Origin: Thermoanaerobaculia bacterium
Lineage (GTDB): Bacteria > Acidobacteriota > Thermoanaerobaculia > Multivoradales > Multivoraceae
DNA: 64,000 nucleotides
Direction: 5' to 3'
Assembly (NCBI GenBank): GCA_022826745.1
Contig: JAJDUI010000008.1
Location: forward strand, 186,001-250,000
Shown here: one piece after another, positions 19,901-27,698 of the stretch
Layout: every line of letters begins with the position of its first letter
Numbering within the stretch: position 1 is the stretch's first letter
Position numbers and translations under genes: made by a program
The notes under the pieces: generated by a model
Databases searched by the model: none
Told to the model about the DNA's origin: nothing
The model's input: only the letters and a program-made list of their open reading frames with translations

Positions 19901-20548
19901 GGCATCGACCAGCCGCACGGGGCCGTGGGGCGTCTCGACCTGGCTGTGGTGGAACACGCCCTCCTGGAAGTAGAGCGCGCCGCCGGGTCCCCAGGTGAAG
20001 GCGGAGATCGAGTGGTGGCTGTCCTCGGTGCCGAAGCCGTGGAGGATGACATCGTAGCGGTCGGCCACATCGTCGCCGTCGGTGTCCTCGATGAACATCA
20101 GGTTCGGCTGCTGCGCCACGTAGACGCCGCCGTCGCCGAGCTCGAAGCCGGTCGGCACGTGGAGACCGCTGGCGAACACCGTGTGGTGATCGGCCCGGCC
20201 GTCGCCGTCGCGGTCTTCGAGAATCACGATCTTGTCGTCGGGCTCCTCGTCCGGGAGTCTCTGAGGATAGGAGGGCATCGTTGCGACCCACAGCCGGCCC
20301 CGGGAGTCGAAGGTCAGGGCGACCGGGTTGCCGATCGGGAAGTCCTGCTCGGAGGCGAACAGCGAGACCTCGTAGCCCTCGGCCGGGTGGAGGTGCTGCA
20401 GTGCGAAGGCGGGGTCCCGGGCTTCGTAGCGCGGCTCGCCGCCGAGGTTCGGCTCCTCGTCGGCGACGTTCTGGGCGAAGGCCGGGCCGGAAGCGTGAGC
20501 CGCGGCCAGAAGTGCAACGAGCGGAACAAGGTCGATCGGTCTACTCAT
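16922..20548 (-). CDS. PVC-type propeller / HEAT / cupredoxin / cytochrome c fusion protein
   Basis: A 1208-residue secreted redox protein with signal peptide about 1-25. Residues about 40-410 are the six- or seven-bladed propeller of the PVC-type putative dehydrogenase family (GNPVALTFDSRGRLWVATMP). Residues about 430-860 are alpha-helical HEAT-like repeats. Residues about 895-1022 are a cupredoxin whose type-1 copper ligands are visible: His in MPHNVVV, Cys and His in YPFVCTFPGHW, Met in LMKGTM. The C-terminal 130 residues are a cytochrome c with the heme motif CATCH (about 1084-1088). The ATG at 20548 is chosen because it forms an ATGA overlap with the upstream gene and begins directly at the signal peptide. 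It is likely an electron-transferring dehydrogenase that passes electrons from propeller to copper to heme. Confidence 0.83.
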   Translation of the reverse strand: MSRPIDLVPLVALLAAAHASGPAFAQNVADEEPNLGGEPRYEARDPAFALQHLHPAEGYEVSLFASEQDFPIGNPVALTFDSRGRLWVATMPSYPQRLPDEEPDDKIVILEDRDGDGRADHHTVFASGLHVPTGFELGDGGVYVAQQPNLMFIEDTDGDDVADRYDVILHGFGTEDSHHSISAFTWGPGGALYFQEGVFHHSQVETPHGPVRLVDAGVFRYKPNRFHLEVFVSYPFANPWGHVFDRWGQNFIADASGGSNYFGAPITGNAPYPTKRRRMKVFTSIVRPTSGCEIVSSRHFPDEAQGNFLINNTIGFQGIKQHRVIEEDSGFTSEEVEPLLYSTDINFRPVDLQFAPDGSLYVVDWFNPLIGHMQYSLRDERRDHDHGRIWRVRHGSRPLLEPPGIAGASTPELVRLLESYEDRTRYRARRELRERPRDEVLAAVEAWLDDVDARQRAAGDDANVSELEHHRLEALWLHQNLNVVEPELLGRMLDSPEPRARAAATRVARFWRRELDDPLSILATRAEDSFPRTRLEALLGLSYLESEPAALAALKTLDQQTDYYLDYVLGETVDTLEDFWLPALESDREPPLLDSLAPSEAGYLLSRLSTRKLERLPAHSLVDRAVLRRADADVERQRQALTSLTSGERGSRFIRETPAMLLAGELAELDQDRSADPERFDRIALLLMEQDAASLLAARSEFEALARNGARQRTRSAAIAALIAATGDPAPGNVLPRRRTDDQLIDWLRAVDHLPPALRAEAYTDVSSLFDDRRRRDRSVLDAAVRTLAGITRDAGRSFRRLADLVSDPAIGLAALEGLGQLTAEAADAWPAGGDEDALAGPILAALRDAPPRELTSPRYRRIHDLGLRLADRRIDRSGAEGGGDLREEIVNLGAAIVTLRPVPHQMLFDLEEFTVRAGGPVEITFENIDVMPHNVVVTRPGALEEVGRAADAEAERNPAGAEASGYVPKTRLVLFRTGLVQPGETEVLSFNAPKEPGLYPFVCTFPGHWILMKGTMRVVKRLDGAAVTRYAAPRLAPDVPQRAFVADWKYEMLETDVAPLDAAPAASDEELERGRLLFLEAGCATCHQLAGAGGEIGPALDDVGERLGALDTLRHILEPSDEVAEDYRTSLVETRDGRFYSGLLVESNDEAVRIRSNPLDPNHVETIPREEIESLDESSLSPMPSGLLSTLQPSEVQDLIRYVLHPP

Positions 20549-21708
20549 CGGTCGACGCGCTCCAGTCGCCAGGTTTCGCCCGACCAAGCCAGGTCGCCGG
20601 CCTCGTCGTCGAGTTCGCCGACGAGTTCGTCGAAGCGAACCATCTCGGGCGGGAACGAGTGAACGCCGAAAGGCTCCTTGCGCCCGCCGTAGATGTAATA
20701 GCCGTTCACGGCGCGGTAGCGGTCGAAGAACAGCCGGCTCTTGCGCAGCACGACGCGGCGCAGGCCGTCGCCGGCCTCCACCAGCGCGGTGATGGCCGGC
20801 GTCGCCTGAATGTCGAGTCCCTCGGCCCAGTCAGCGTCGCTGGCGGCGGCCAGGGTCTGGTCGCCGCGCCGCAGGGCGTAGTAGCCGGGCGCCAGGTCGC
20901 CGACGCTGATCCGGAGGCGGTCCGGCTTCCCGTGAGGCCCCGGTGGCAGAACCGGCGGGCGGATCTCCAGTCCCGCCCCGCCTTCGGCCGAGGCGACCAC
21001 GGTGCCCGGCGCTGAAGCGCCGAGCGCGTCGAGCAGCACCCGGGAGGCGTGCCAGTAGCCGGCCTCGTTCAGATGCAGGCCGTTGACGGTCAACGGCGCC
21101 GGCGCGCCGGTGAAGGCGGCCGCGACGCCGTCGAAGATGTCGAGGAACGGCACGCCGTTCTCGGCCGCGACGGCCTCGGCCGCCTCGGCGTAGAGCCGCA
21201 GGTCGGCGTTGCGGCGTTCGACCGCCTCCGCGCCGAGACCGCGACCGGAGGGCAGCGCCTGCTGCGGTATCGGCGAAACGAGGGCGATACGCGCCGGCTC
21301 GGAGCCGTTGTAGAGCTGCTTCGAGACATGGCGGAGCAGTCTTCCGAGGTCGTTCCTGAACGCCGGCAGACCCTCGTTGCCGGCGAACGACTCGTTGGCG
21401 CCATAGAACAGCAGCACGACGTCCGCGCCCTGCGCCTCGAGATGACGGTCGACCGCGCCGAAGTCCAGCGGGCGTGGCCTGAGCGCCGCTTCGTCGGCCG
21501 ACCAGGCGAGGTTGCGCACCGACAGCTCCAGGTCGGGGAACGCCGCCAGCAGGCCGCTCTCGAAGTAGCCGAAGAGCTGGAATCGCTCGGCGAACGTGTT
21601 GCCCACCAGGCAGAGCCGGTCGCCGTGGCGAAGCTCAAGCGTGGAGGCCCCCGTTGCGGAGGCGCCGGCCGCGACGATTGCGAGCAGAAGGGCGGACAGT
21701 TTCTTCAC
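20545..21708 (-). CDS. SGNH/GDSL-fold hydrolase-like protein, catalytic motif degenerate
   Basis: A 387-residue exported protein that begins at GTG 21708 with the signal peptide KKLSALLLAIVAAGAS. The SGNH blocks are recognisable but altered. Block I reads CLVGNTFAERFQ, so Thr stands where GDSL enzymes have the nucleophilic Ser. Block III reads FYGANESFAG and block V reads VNGLHLNEAGY. This variant regularly sits beside PVC-type propeller-cytochrome genes, as it does here with a 4-bp overlap. A C-terminal extension of about 140 residues follows the SGNH domain. It may bind or deacylate polysaccharide, but catalysis by the standard Ser mechanism looks unlikely. It is the first gene of the three-gene redox operon. 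Confidence 0.75.
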   Translation of the reverse strand: MKKLSALLLAIVAAGASATGASTLELRHGDRLCLVGNTFAERFQLFGYFESGLLAAFPDLELSVRNLAWSADEAALRPRPLDFGAVDRHLEAQGADVVLLFYGANESFAGNEGLPAFRNDLGRLLRHVSKQLYNGSEPARIALVSPIPQQALPSGRGLGAEAVERRNADLRLYAEAAEAVAAENGVPFLDIFDGVAAAFTGAPAPLTVNGLHLNEAGYWHASRVLLDALGASAPGTVVASAEGGAGLEIRPPVLPPGPHGKPDRLRISVGDLAPGYYALRRGDQTLAAASDADWAEGLDIQATPAITALVEAGDGLRRVVLRKSRLFFDRYRAVNGYYIYGGRKEPFGVHSFPPEMVRFDELVGELDDEAGDLAWSGETWRLERVDR

Positions 21709-21782
21709 GCGCGGTCGGGGATCGTAACAGCCGGCAATCGGCCGCACGCGTCCGCGGCGCTTCGATAGGGTTGCCGCTTCCG

Positions 21783-23567
21783 ATGAGCGGAATGCGACTG
21801 GAAGGGATGGCCGCCGCTTTGCTCATGCCGGTGGCGCTGGTTGCGCTGGCCGCGCTGGTCGCCTGCGCGCCGGCTCCCGACGCCCGCGACCAGCTCTACG
21901 CCCTGTTCGACGAGGATTGGGCGGCCAGGCTCGTCGAGAGCCCGCAATTCGCAACGAGCGTCGGCGATCACAGCCGGAACGACGAACTGGCGGACATGAG
22001 CCTCGAGGCGATCGAGCGCCGGGTGGAACGGCGCCGCGACGTGCTGAGGCGCCTCGAGGAAATCGACGTCTCCGGGCTCAGCGCGGCGGACCGGATCAAC
22101 GCCCGGATGTTCGAGCGCCAGCTTCGGAGCAGCGTGCAGGGCTTCGAGTTCGGCGGCTACGAGATGCCGCTCAACGCGGACTCCGGTTTCCACATGGGGT
22201 TCGCCCGCATGCACCGCCCGATGCCGTTCCGGACCGCGGACCACTACGACGACTACATCGCCAGGATGCGGGCGATCCCGGCCTACTTCGAGCAGCAGCA
22301 GGGCCACATGCGCGCGGGGATCGAGCGCGGCTTCACGCTGCCGCGGGTGACGCTTGAGGGCTACGAGGACACGATCTCAGCCCACATCGTCGACGACCCG
22401 CAGGACAGCGCCTTCTGGGCGCCGTTCGAGGAGGTGCCGGCGTCGGTGGGAGAGATGGACCGCGAGCGGATCCTGACCGATGCCGAGGCCGCGATTACCG
22501 ACGCGGTCGTGCCGGCCTACCAGGGTTTCTACGACTTCTTCGTCGGCGAGTACCTGCCGGGGGCCCGGGAGACCATCGGCGCCTCCGACCTGCCGGACGG
22601 CCAGGCGTACTACGCGGACCAGGTGCGCTGGTTCACCACCCTCGACGTCACGCCGCAGGAGGTGCACGAGATCGGCCTCGGCGAGGTCGCGCGGATCCGG
22701 GCCGAGATGGCGGAAGTGATCCGCGAGACCGGCTTCGAGGGTTCCTACGCCGAGTTCCTCGACTTCCTGCGCAGCGATCCGCGCTTCTACCCGAAGACCG
22801 CGCAGGAGCTGCTGGAGCGCGCCGCCTGGATCGCCAAGACGATGGACGGCAAGCTGCCGTCCCTGTTCGCGACCCTGCCGCGGGTTCCCTACACGGTCGA
22901 GCCGGTCCCGGACCACATGGCGCCGAAGTACACCGCCGGCCGCTACGTGTCCGCCCCGTACAACAGCACGCAGCCGGGCATCTACTGGGTCAACACCTAC
23001 AACCTCCCGAGCCGGCCCCTCTACCCGCTGGCGGCGCTCACCCTGCACGAGGCGGTGCCGGGGCATCATCTCCAGACCGCGCTCGCGGCCGAGATGGACG
23101 CGGTCCCCGAGTTCCGCCGCCACGACTACCTCTCGGCCTTCGGTGAGGGGTGGGCGCTTTACGCCGAGTACCTCGGGCTCGAGGCGGGCATCTACGAGGA
23201 TCCGTACAGCAACTTCGGCCGCCTGACCTACGAGATCTGGCGGGCCTGCCGGCTCGTCGTCGACACCGGAGTACACGCCCTGGGCTGGACGCGCCAGCAG
23301 ATGCTCGACTACCTGGCCGAGAACACGGCGCTCTCCCTCCACGAGGTCACGACCGAAACGGACCGCTACATCAGTTGGCCGGGCCAGGCCCTCGCCTACA
23401 AGATCGGCGAACTGAAGATCCGGGAACTGCGGGCAAGGGCCGAGGAGGCGCTCGGCGCGGACTTCGATGTTCGCCACTTCCACGATGCGGTGCTCGCCAA
23501 TGGCTCCGTGCCGCTCGACATCCTGGAAGAGCTGATCAACGCCTGGATCGAAGAGCAGAAGCCATAG
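21783..23567 (+). CDS. DUF885 lipoprotein, predicted metallopeptidase
   Basis: A 594-residue protein. A lipobox (ALVAC) near residue 30 predicts a lipid-anchored cell-envelope location. The DUF885 signature LHEAVPGHHLQ places His422-Glu423 and His428-His429 in a zinc-peptidase-like HExxxGHH arrangement, and a second conserved segment, FGEGWALYAEYLG, follows. Members are usually about 550-600 residues, so it is full length. ATG 21783 is used; ATG 21792 would also keep the lipoprotein signal. It probably degrades short peptides in the envelope. A 19-bp copy of its 3' end occurs again 58 bp downstream. Confidence 0.82.
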   Translation: MSGMRLEGMAAALLMPVALVALAALVACAPAPDARDQLYALFDEDWAARLVESPQFATSVGDHSRNDELADMSLEAIERRVERRRDVLRRLEEIDVSGLSAADRINARMFERQLRSSVQGFEFGGYEMPLNADSGFHMGFARMHRPMPFRTADHYDDYIARMRAIPAYFEQQQGHMRAGIERGFTLPRVTLEGYEDTISAHIVDDPQDSAFWAPFEEVPASVGEMDRERILTDAEAAITDAVVPAYQGFYDFFVGEYLPGARETIGASDLPDGQAYYADQVRWFTTLDVTPQEVHEIGLGEVARIRAEMAEVIRETGFEGSYAEFLDFLRSDPRFYPKTAQELLERAAWIAKTMDGKLPSLFATLPRVPYTVEPVPDHMAPKYTAGRYVSAPYNSTQPGIYWVNTYNLPSRPLYPLAALTLHEAVPGHHLQTALAAEMDAVPEFRRHDYLSAFGEGWALYAEYLGLEAGIYEDPYSNFGRLTYEIWRACRLVVDTGVHALGWTRQQMLDYLAENTALSLHEVTTETDRYISWPGQALAYKIGELKIRELRARAEEALGADFDVRHFHDAVLANGSVPLDILEELINAWIEEQKP

Positions 23568-23597
23568 CAGGCTCGGGAAGTTCGAAGACTTGACCCC

Positions 23598-23625
23598 CGC
23601 CTGGATCGAAGAGCAGCGCCGGTAG
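23598..23625 (+). repeat. Second copy of the DUF885 gene tail
   Basis: The 19-mer CGCCTGGATCGAAGAGCAG at 23540-23558, which codes for the last residues of the DUF885 protein, recurs exactly at 23598-23616. The frame there (AWIEEQRR then TAG at 23623-23625) mimics a second gene end. It looks like the remnant of a duplicated DUF885 gene whose body was deleted. Confidence 0.6.
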
Positions 23626-23646
23626 CGCAACGCGCGGACTGCGAGG

Positions 23647-24150
23647 GTGATCGACTTTCTGATCTGGCTCGAGGAAACACGCCCGTCGACGTGGATGCGC
23701 GAGTCGGGTGGGGCGTTCTTCTCGAGCCTCGTCTTCCATTCGATCGGGATGGCCTTCGTGGCCGGTATCCACGTGGTGACGGATCTCCGCATCCTCGGTG
23801 TCGCCCCGGGCGTGCCCCGGTCGCTCATGCGGCGTTACCTGCCGGTGCTGTGGGCGAGCCTCGTGGTGGTCACGCTGTCGGGACTCGCGTTGCTCCTGGC
23901 GTATCCCGCCAAGGCTCTGACCAACCCCGTCTTCTACTTCAAGCTGGCGGCGATCGTCGCTGCGCTCTGGATCATGAGAGCGTTGATGCGCGGCGTGCTG
24001 GGGGACTCGCGTCGCGACCCCGTCCCGGCGCCCAGGAAAGAGAAAGTGCTGGCGGCGGTGTCCCTCGTGCTCTGGGTCGCCGTGATCACTTCGGGCCGCT
24101 TTCTCGCCTACACCGCGAAGGTCATGCTGGCCTCGCACCTGCTGTACTGA
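23647..24150 (+). CDS. Small four-helix membrane protein (DUF6644-like)
   Basis: A 167-residue inner-membrane protein with about four hydrophobic helices. Conserved-looking charged spots include LVFHSIGMAFVAGIHVVTDLR in two pieces (LVFHSIGMAF, GIHVVTDLR) and a C-terminal SGRFLAYT. The next gene has the same plan (SLHFLGLSLLIG, LWDLRLLGIARGVP, CGRLITYF), so the two are paralogues encoded in tandem and could form a heterodimer. The His in helix 1-2 and the repeated (S/C)GR signature could bind a cofactor such as heme, but this is speculation. GTG start. The function is unknown. Confidence 0.65.
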   Translation: MIDFLIWLEETRPSTWMRESGGAFFSSLVFHSIGMAFVAGIHVVTDLRILGVAPGVPRSLMRRYLPVLWASLVVVTLSGLALLLAYPAKALTNPVFYFKLAAIVAALWIMRALMRGVLGDSRRDPVPAPRKEKVLAAVSLVLWVAVITSGRFLAYTAKVMLASHLLY

Positions 24151-24169
24151 GACGGAAACGGGCGAGGCG

Positions 24170-24676
24170 ATGGAAGACCTGCTGTACTCGATCGGCCAGA
24201 AGAGCGGCATCTACAGCTTCATGCACACCTCCTGGGGCTGGCCGACGGTGGAATCTCTCCACTTCCTGGGCCTCTCCCTGTTGATCGGCTGCATCGGTCT
24301 CTGGGACCTGCGCCTGCTCGGAATCGCCCGGGGCGTACCGATGGAGGCGCTGCACCGGCTCGTGCCCTGGGGCGTCGGCGGCTACGCCCTCAACCTCTGC
24401 ACCGGCTTCCTGTTCCTGGTCAGCGCTCCGAACCAGTATCTCTACAACCCGGCGTTCCAGATCAAGCTGTCGCTGATGGCGATCGCCGGCCTGAACATCC
24501 TGGTGTTCTACCGGTTCGCGTTCCGGCCGGTGCGGGCGGCCGCGGCGGGGGCGCCTGCACCGCCGGGCGCCCGGGCCGCGGCGGCGATCTCCCTGGCCTG
24601 CTGGATCGGCGTCATCGTCTGCGGCCGGCTGATCACCTACTTCCGGCCGCCCTACCACTGGTGCTTCTGGTGTTGA
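24170..24676 (+). CDS. Small four-helix membrane protein, paralogue of the preceding gene
   Basis: A 168-residue protein with about four transmembrane helices. It is related in plan to the upstream gene and starts 19 bp after it. Shared features are a His-containing first helix (ESLHFLGLSL), a DLR-LG--RGVP loop, an aromatic-rich N/P loop (NQYLYNPAFQIK versus TNPVFYFK) and a C-terminal (S/C)GR. It ends in the unusual string PPYHWCFWC, with two Cys and His that might be a metal or disulfide site. No function is known to me. Confidence 0.65.
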   Translation: MEDLLYSIGQKSGIYSFMHTSWGWPTVESLHFLGLSLLIGCIGLWDLRLLGIARGVPMEALHRLVPWGVGGYALNLCTGFLFLVSAPNQYLYNPAFQIKLSLMAIAGLNILVFYRFAFRPVRAAAAGAPAPPGARAAAAISLACWIGVIVCGRLITYFRPPYHWCFWC

Positions 24677-24679
24677 AGA

Positions 24680-24774
24680 ACTGGGTGCGCGGGTCAGTTG
24701 CCGGGGGTCTTCTGACCCCCGGACAGGACGCGGCGAAGCCCCATGGAATCAGCCGCCGGCTCTAGCCGGCGACC
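24680..24774 (+). repeat. Dispersed hairpin repeat, copy 2
   Basis: It begins CTGGGTGCGCGGGTC, followed by a strong stem (CCGGGGGTC, TTCT loop, GACCCCCGG, 24701-24722) and, 33 bp further, GCCGGC-TCTA-GCCGGC (24755-24770) with a GACCTT tail. The same order of elements occurs at 34.6 and 50.2 kb. It fills the whole gap between convergent genes and could also act as a terminator for both. Confidence 0.7.
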
Positions 24775-25560
24775 TTAGCGGGGCGGGTCGTCTTCGTCGA
24801 TGAAGCGAAACGGCGGTCGATCCGCGGGGTCGCCTTCCTCGACTGGCGCCCGCTCTTCCGGTTGGCCCGGCGCTTCGGGGGTCGTCGGGCTGACGGGGCG
24901 GGCGAGCTCGGCTTCGACTTGCTTGATCAGCTCTTCCGCGGATTGCTGCTGATCGAGCCCCGCCGCGGCGAGTTCCGCGTCGATCAGGGCAAGTAGCTCG
25001 TCTGTCGTCAGGTCGTCGAGATTCTGCAGTTCGCCGCCGGTCGGAGCCGGCGACACGGGAGAGATCGCCACCGCCGGCTGTCCGGCTGGCGCGGCCTCGA
25101 CGGCGACGTCGACGACCGGCGCGGCGGCGACGCGAGGCGCCGACGGTGATCCGGGATCCGGCGACTCCCCGATCAGGACGCCGGTCGCGGATGGCGGCAG
25201 GGTGCCGGAGCCGAGACCGACCTCGACGAGTCCCTCCGACTGCCGTACCTGGTAGGAAGGCAGGGCCGCTCGCAGGTCGACGACCACGCGCAGGAAATCG
25301 GCATGCTCGCCGGTACGCACTTCGAAGGCCGGGCTGCCCTGTGGCGGCTGCGGCATCTCGGCGGCCGACTGGTCGACGCCGAAGATGTCGATCACGACGC
25401 GCGGCGGGCTTGACAGGGGGAAGTGCCGAACGGCCTGTGGATTCCGGGAGACGTCCAGCCGCAGGACATCGCCGTTCAGCCGGGCCGACGTGAGCTGGTT
25501 CGGCTGGGCCGCGACGGCGGAGCTCAGAAGCGTCGAGAGGAGGAGGATGAGAACTCTCAT
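24775..25560 (-). CDS. Exported AMIN-domain protein
   Basis: A 261-residue protein with a signal peptide (about 1-18) and an AMIN domain at about 22-105 (RVVIDIFGVD, FLRVVVDLRAAL). The remainder is Pro/Ala/Glu-rich and probably unstructured. AMIN domains bind peptidoglycan and usually sit at the N-terminus of PilQ secretins or AmiC amidases. Here the catalytic or secretin part is absent, so this is a stand-alone cell-wall-binding protein, or the front part of a split secretin. It is divergent from the S9 peptidase gene (68 bp apart). Confidence 0.75.
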   Translation of the reverse strand: MRVLILLLSTLLSSAVAAQPNQLTSARLNGDVLRLDVSRNPQAVRHFPLSSPPRVVIDIFGVDQSAAEMPQPPQGSPAFEVRTGEHADFLRVVVDLRAALPSYQVRQSEGLVEVGLGSGTLPPSATGVLIGESPDPGSPSAPRVAAAPVVDVAVEAAPAGQPAVAISPVSPAPTGGELQNLDDLTTDELLALIDAELAAAGLDQQQSAEELIKQVEAELARPVSPTTPEAPGQPEERAPVEEGDPADRPPFRFIDEDDPPR

Positions 25561-25628
25561 GATGTGTTACCGCGGGGAACTCTAGCACCCGCCTGCCGCG
25601 GATCCGTGCGATAGCGTCCGCTCTAACC

Positions 25629-27698
25629 ATGCGCCGACTCTCGCCTGCGGCTCTCGTCGTTCCGTTCGTCCTTGCCGCCGGGGCACTTCCGGCGCAGGAA
25701 ACCCATCCGTTCTCGGTCCACGACATGCTGGCGATGGATCGGCTCTCCGACCCGCAGATGGCGCCGGACGGGTCGGCGGTTGCCTTCACGGTCCGGACAA
25801 CGGATCTGGCGGCCAACCGCGGGCGGACGGACATCTGGATCGCGCCCTTCGACGGCTCGGAACCCCGCCGGCTCACCACGAACGAGGCGGCCGATTTCCA
25901 TCCCCGCTGGGCGCCGGACGGCAGGGGCCTGTTCTTCCTGTCGACGCGCTCCGGCAGTTCGCAGGTGTGGCGCCTGCCCGTCGCCGGCGGCGAACCGCAC
26001 CAGGTGACCGACCTTCCGCTCGACGCGGGGAACCTCGTCGTGTCGCCGGATGGTCGCAGGATCGCCCTGACGATGGACGTCTTCGTCGACTGCGAGAGTC
26101 TCGCCTGCAGCGCCGAACGGCTCGAGGAGCGGGCGTCCGGGAAGACGACCGGCGTCGGCTACGACGATCTCTTCGTGCGCCACTGGGATGTCTGGAAGGA
26201 CGGCCGGCGGTCGCACGTCATCGTCCTGGAACTCAACGACTCGGGGGTGGCCGCCGGAGCACCGGTCGACCTGATGCCGGGGCTCGACCAGGACGCGCCG
26301 CCGAAGCCCTTCGGCGGCGCGGAGGAGATCGCCTTCGCTTCCGGCGGAGACGCGGTCATCTTCGCCTCCCGGCTCGGCGGCACGGAGGAAGCCTGGTCGA
26401 CCAACTTCGATCTCCTTCTGGCGCCGGCGGACGGCAGTTCCGAGCCCGTCAACCTGACCGCATCGAACCCGGCCTGGGACAGCCACCCCGTGCTGTCGCC
26501 GGACGGCGACACCCTGGCCTGGATGGCGATGGAGCGTCCGGGCTACGAGTCGGACCGGTTCCACGTCAGGCTGGCTCGCCTCGACGGGTCGCGGCTCGAG
26601 GACGAGCGGGCGCTGACAGCCGACTGGGACCGTTCCGTGTCGGGCCTGACCTTCTCGGCCGACGGCGAGACGCTGTTCGTCACCGCCGCCGACGTGGGGC
26701 AGCGGAACCTGTTCGCCGTCGACGTGGCCGGCGGTGAGGTGACCCGGCTCCACGACGAGGGCTCGATCGCCGGTCTGGCGGTGTCGGAGGACCGCCTCGT
26801 GACGCTGCACAACGACCTGGCCGGTCCGTCCGAGCTCTACGTGAGCGCGCCGGACGGCAGCGGCCGTCAGCCGCTCACCGCGATCAACGCGGAGCAGCGG
26901 GCCGCGGCTCGGGTCGGGAGCTACGAACAGTTCACGTTCGCCGGCTGGAACGGCGAGACGGTACACGGCTACCTGGTGCGGCCGGTCGACTTCGACCCGG
27001 ACCGCCGCTATCCGGTCGCCTTCCTGATCCACGGCGGGCCGCAGGGCTCCTTCGGCAACAGCTTCCACTATCGCTGGAACCCGCAGGCCTACGCCGGCGC
27101 GGGCTACGCCGCGGTGATGATCGACTTCCACGGTTCGGTCGGGTATGGCCAGGACTTCACCGACTCGATTCGCGGCGACTGGGGCGGCAAGCCGCTCGAG
27201 GACCTCCAGAAGGGGCTGGCCGCGGCTCTCGACCGCTACCCCTTCCTGGACGGCGACCGGGTCTGCGCGCTGGGCGCGTCGTACGGCGGCTACATGGTGA
27301 ACTGGATCGCGGGCGCCTGGCCGGAACGGTTCCGTTGCCTGGTGAACCACGACGGCGTCTTCGACCTGCGCTCGATGTACTACACGACGGAGGAGCTGTG
27401 GTTCGTCGAATGGGACCACCTCGGGAGCTACTTCGCCAACGCGGACGGCTACGAGCGCCACAACCCGGCAGTACTGGTGGACCAGTGGCGGACCCCGATG
27501 CTCGTGATCCACGGCGCCCTCGATTTCCGCGTTCCGGAAACCCAGGGGCTGGCCGCCTTCACAGCGCTGAAGCGACGCGGCGTACCTGGCAGGTTGCTCT
27601 ACTTCCCGGACGAGAACCACTGGGTGCTCAACCCGGCGAACAGTGTTCAGTGGCACGAGGAGGTGCTGGGATGGCTCGCACGCTGGCTCGAACCGTGA
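25629..27698 (+). CDS. S9 family serine peptidase (prolyl oligopeptidase / acylaminoacyl-peptidase type)
   Basis: A 689-residue exported enzyme (signal about 1-20). An N-terminal beta-propeller with WD40-like PD40 repeats (SDPQMAPDGSAVAF, SPDGRRIALT) covers about 30-400, and a C-terminal alpha/beta hydrolase covers about 430-689. The catalytic triad is visible: Ser551 in GASYGGYM, Asp632 in GALDFRVP and His664 in DENHWV. Enzymes of this type remove dipeptides or acyl-amino acids from short peptides. With the M14 and DUF885 genes it makes the third exported peptide-degrading protein in 28 kb, which suggests a protein-scavenging lifestyle. Confidence 0.9.
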   Translation: MRRLSPAALVVPFVLAAGALPAQETHPFSVHDMLAMDRLSDPQMAPDGSAVAFTVRTTDLAANRGRTDIWIAPFDGSEPRRLTTNEAADFHPRWAPDGRGLFFLSTRSGSSQVWRLPVAGGEPHQVTDLPLDAGNLVVSPDGRRIALTMDVFVDCESLACSAERLEERASGKTTGVGYDDLFVRHWDVWKDGRRSHVIVLELNDSGVAAGAPVDLMPGLDQDAPPKPFGGAEEIAFASGGDAVIFASRLGGTEEAWSTNFDLLLAPADGSSEPVNLTASNPAWDSHPVLSPDGDTLAWMAMERPGYESDRFHVRLARLDGSRLEDERALTADWDRSVSGLTFSADGETLFVTAADVGQRNLFAVDVAGGEVTRLHDEGSIAGLAVSEDRLVTLHNDLAGPSELYVSAPDGSGRQPLTAINAEQRAAARVGSYEQFTFAGWNGETVHGYLVRPVDFDPDRRYPVAFLIHGGPQGSFGNSFHYRWNPQAYAGAGYAAVMIDFHGSVGYGQDFTDSIRGDWGGKPLEDLQKGLAAALDRYPFLDGDRVCALGASYGGYMVNWIAGAWPERFRCLVNHDGVFDLRSMYYTTEELWFVEWDHLGSYFANADGYERHNPAVLVDQWRTPMLVIHGALDFRVPETQGLAAFTALKRRGVPGRLLYFPDENHWVLNPANSVQWHEEVLGWLARWLEP

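Noticed and set aside
23540..23616. Short direct repeat as a possible CRISPR unit
   Set aside because: Only two copies, one inside a coding region, and no cas genes; a duplicated gene end explains it.
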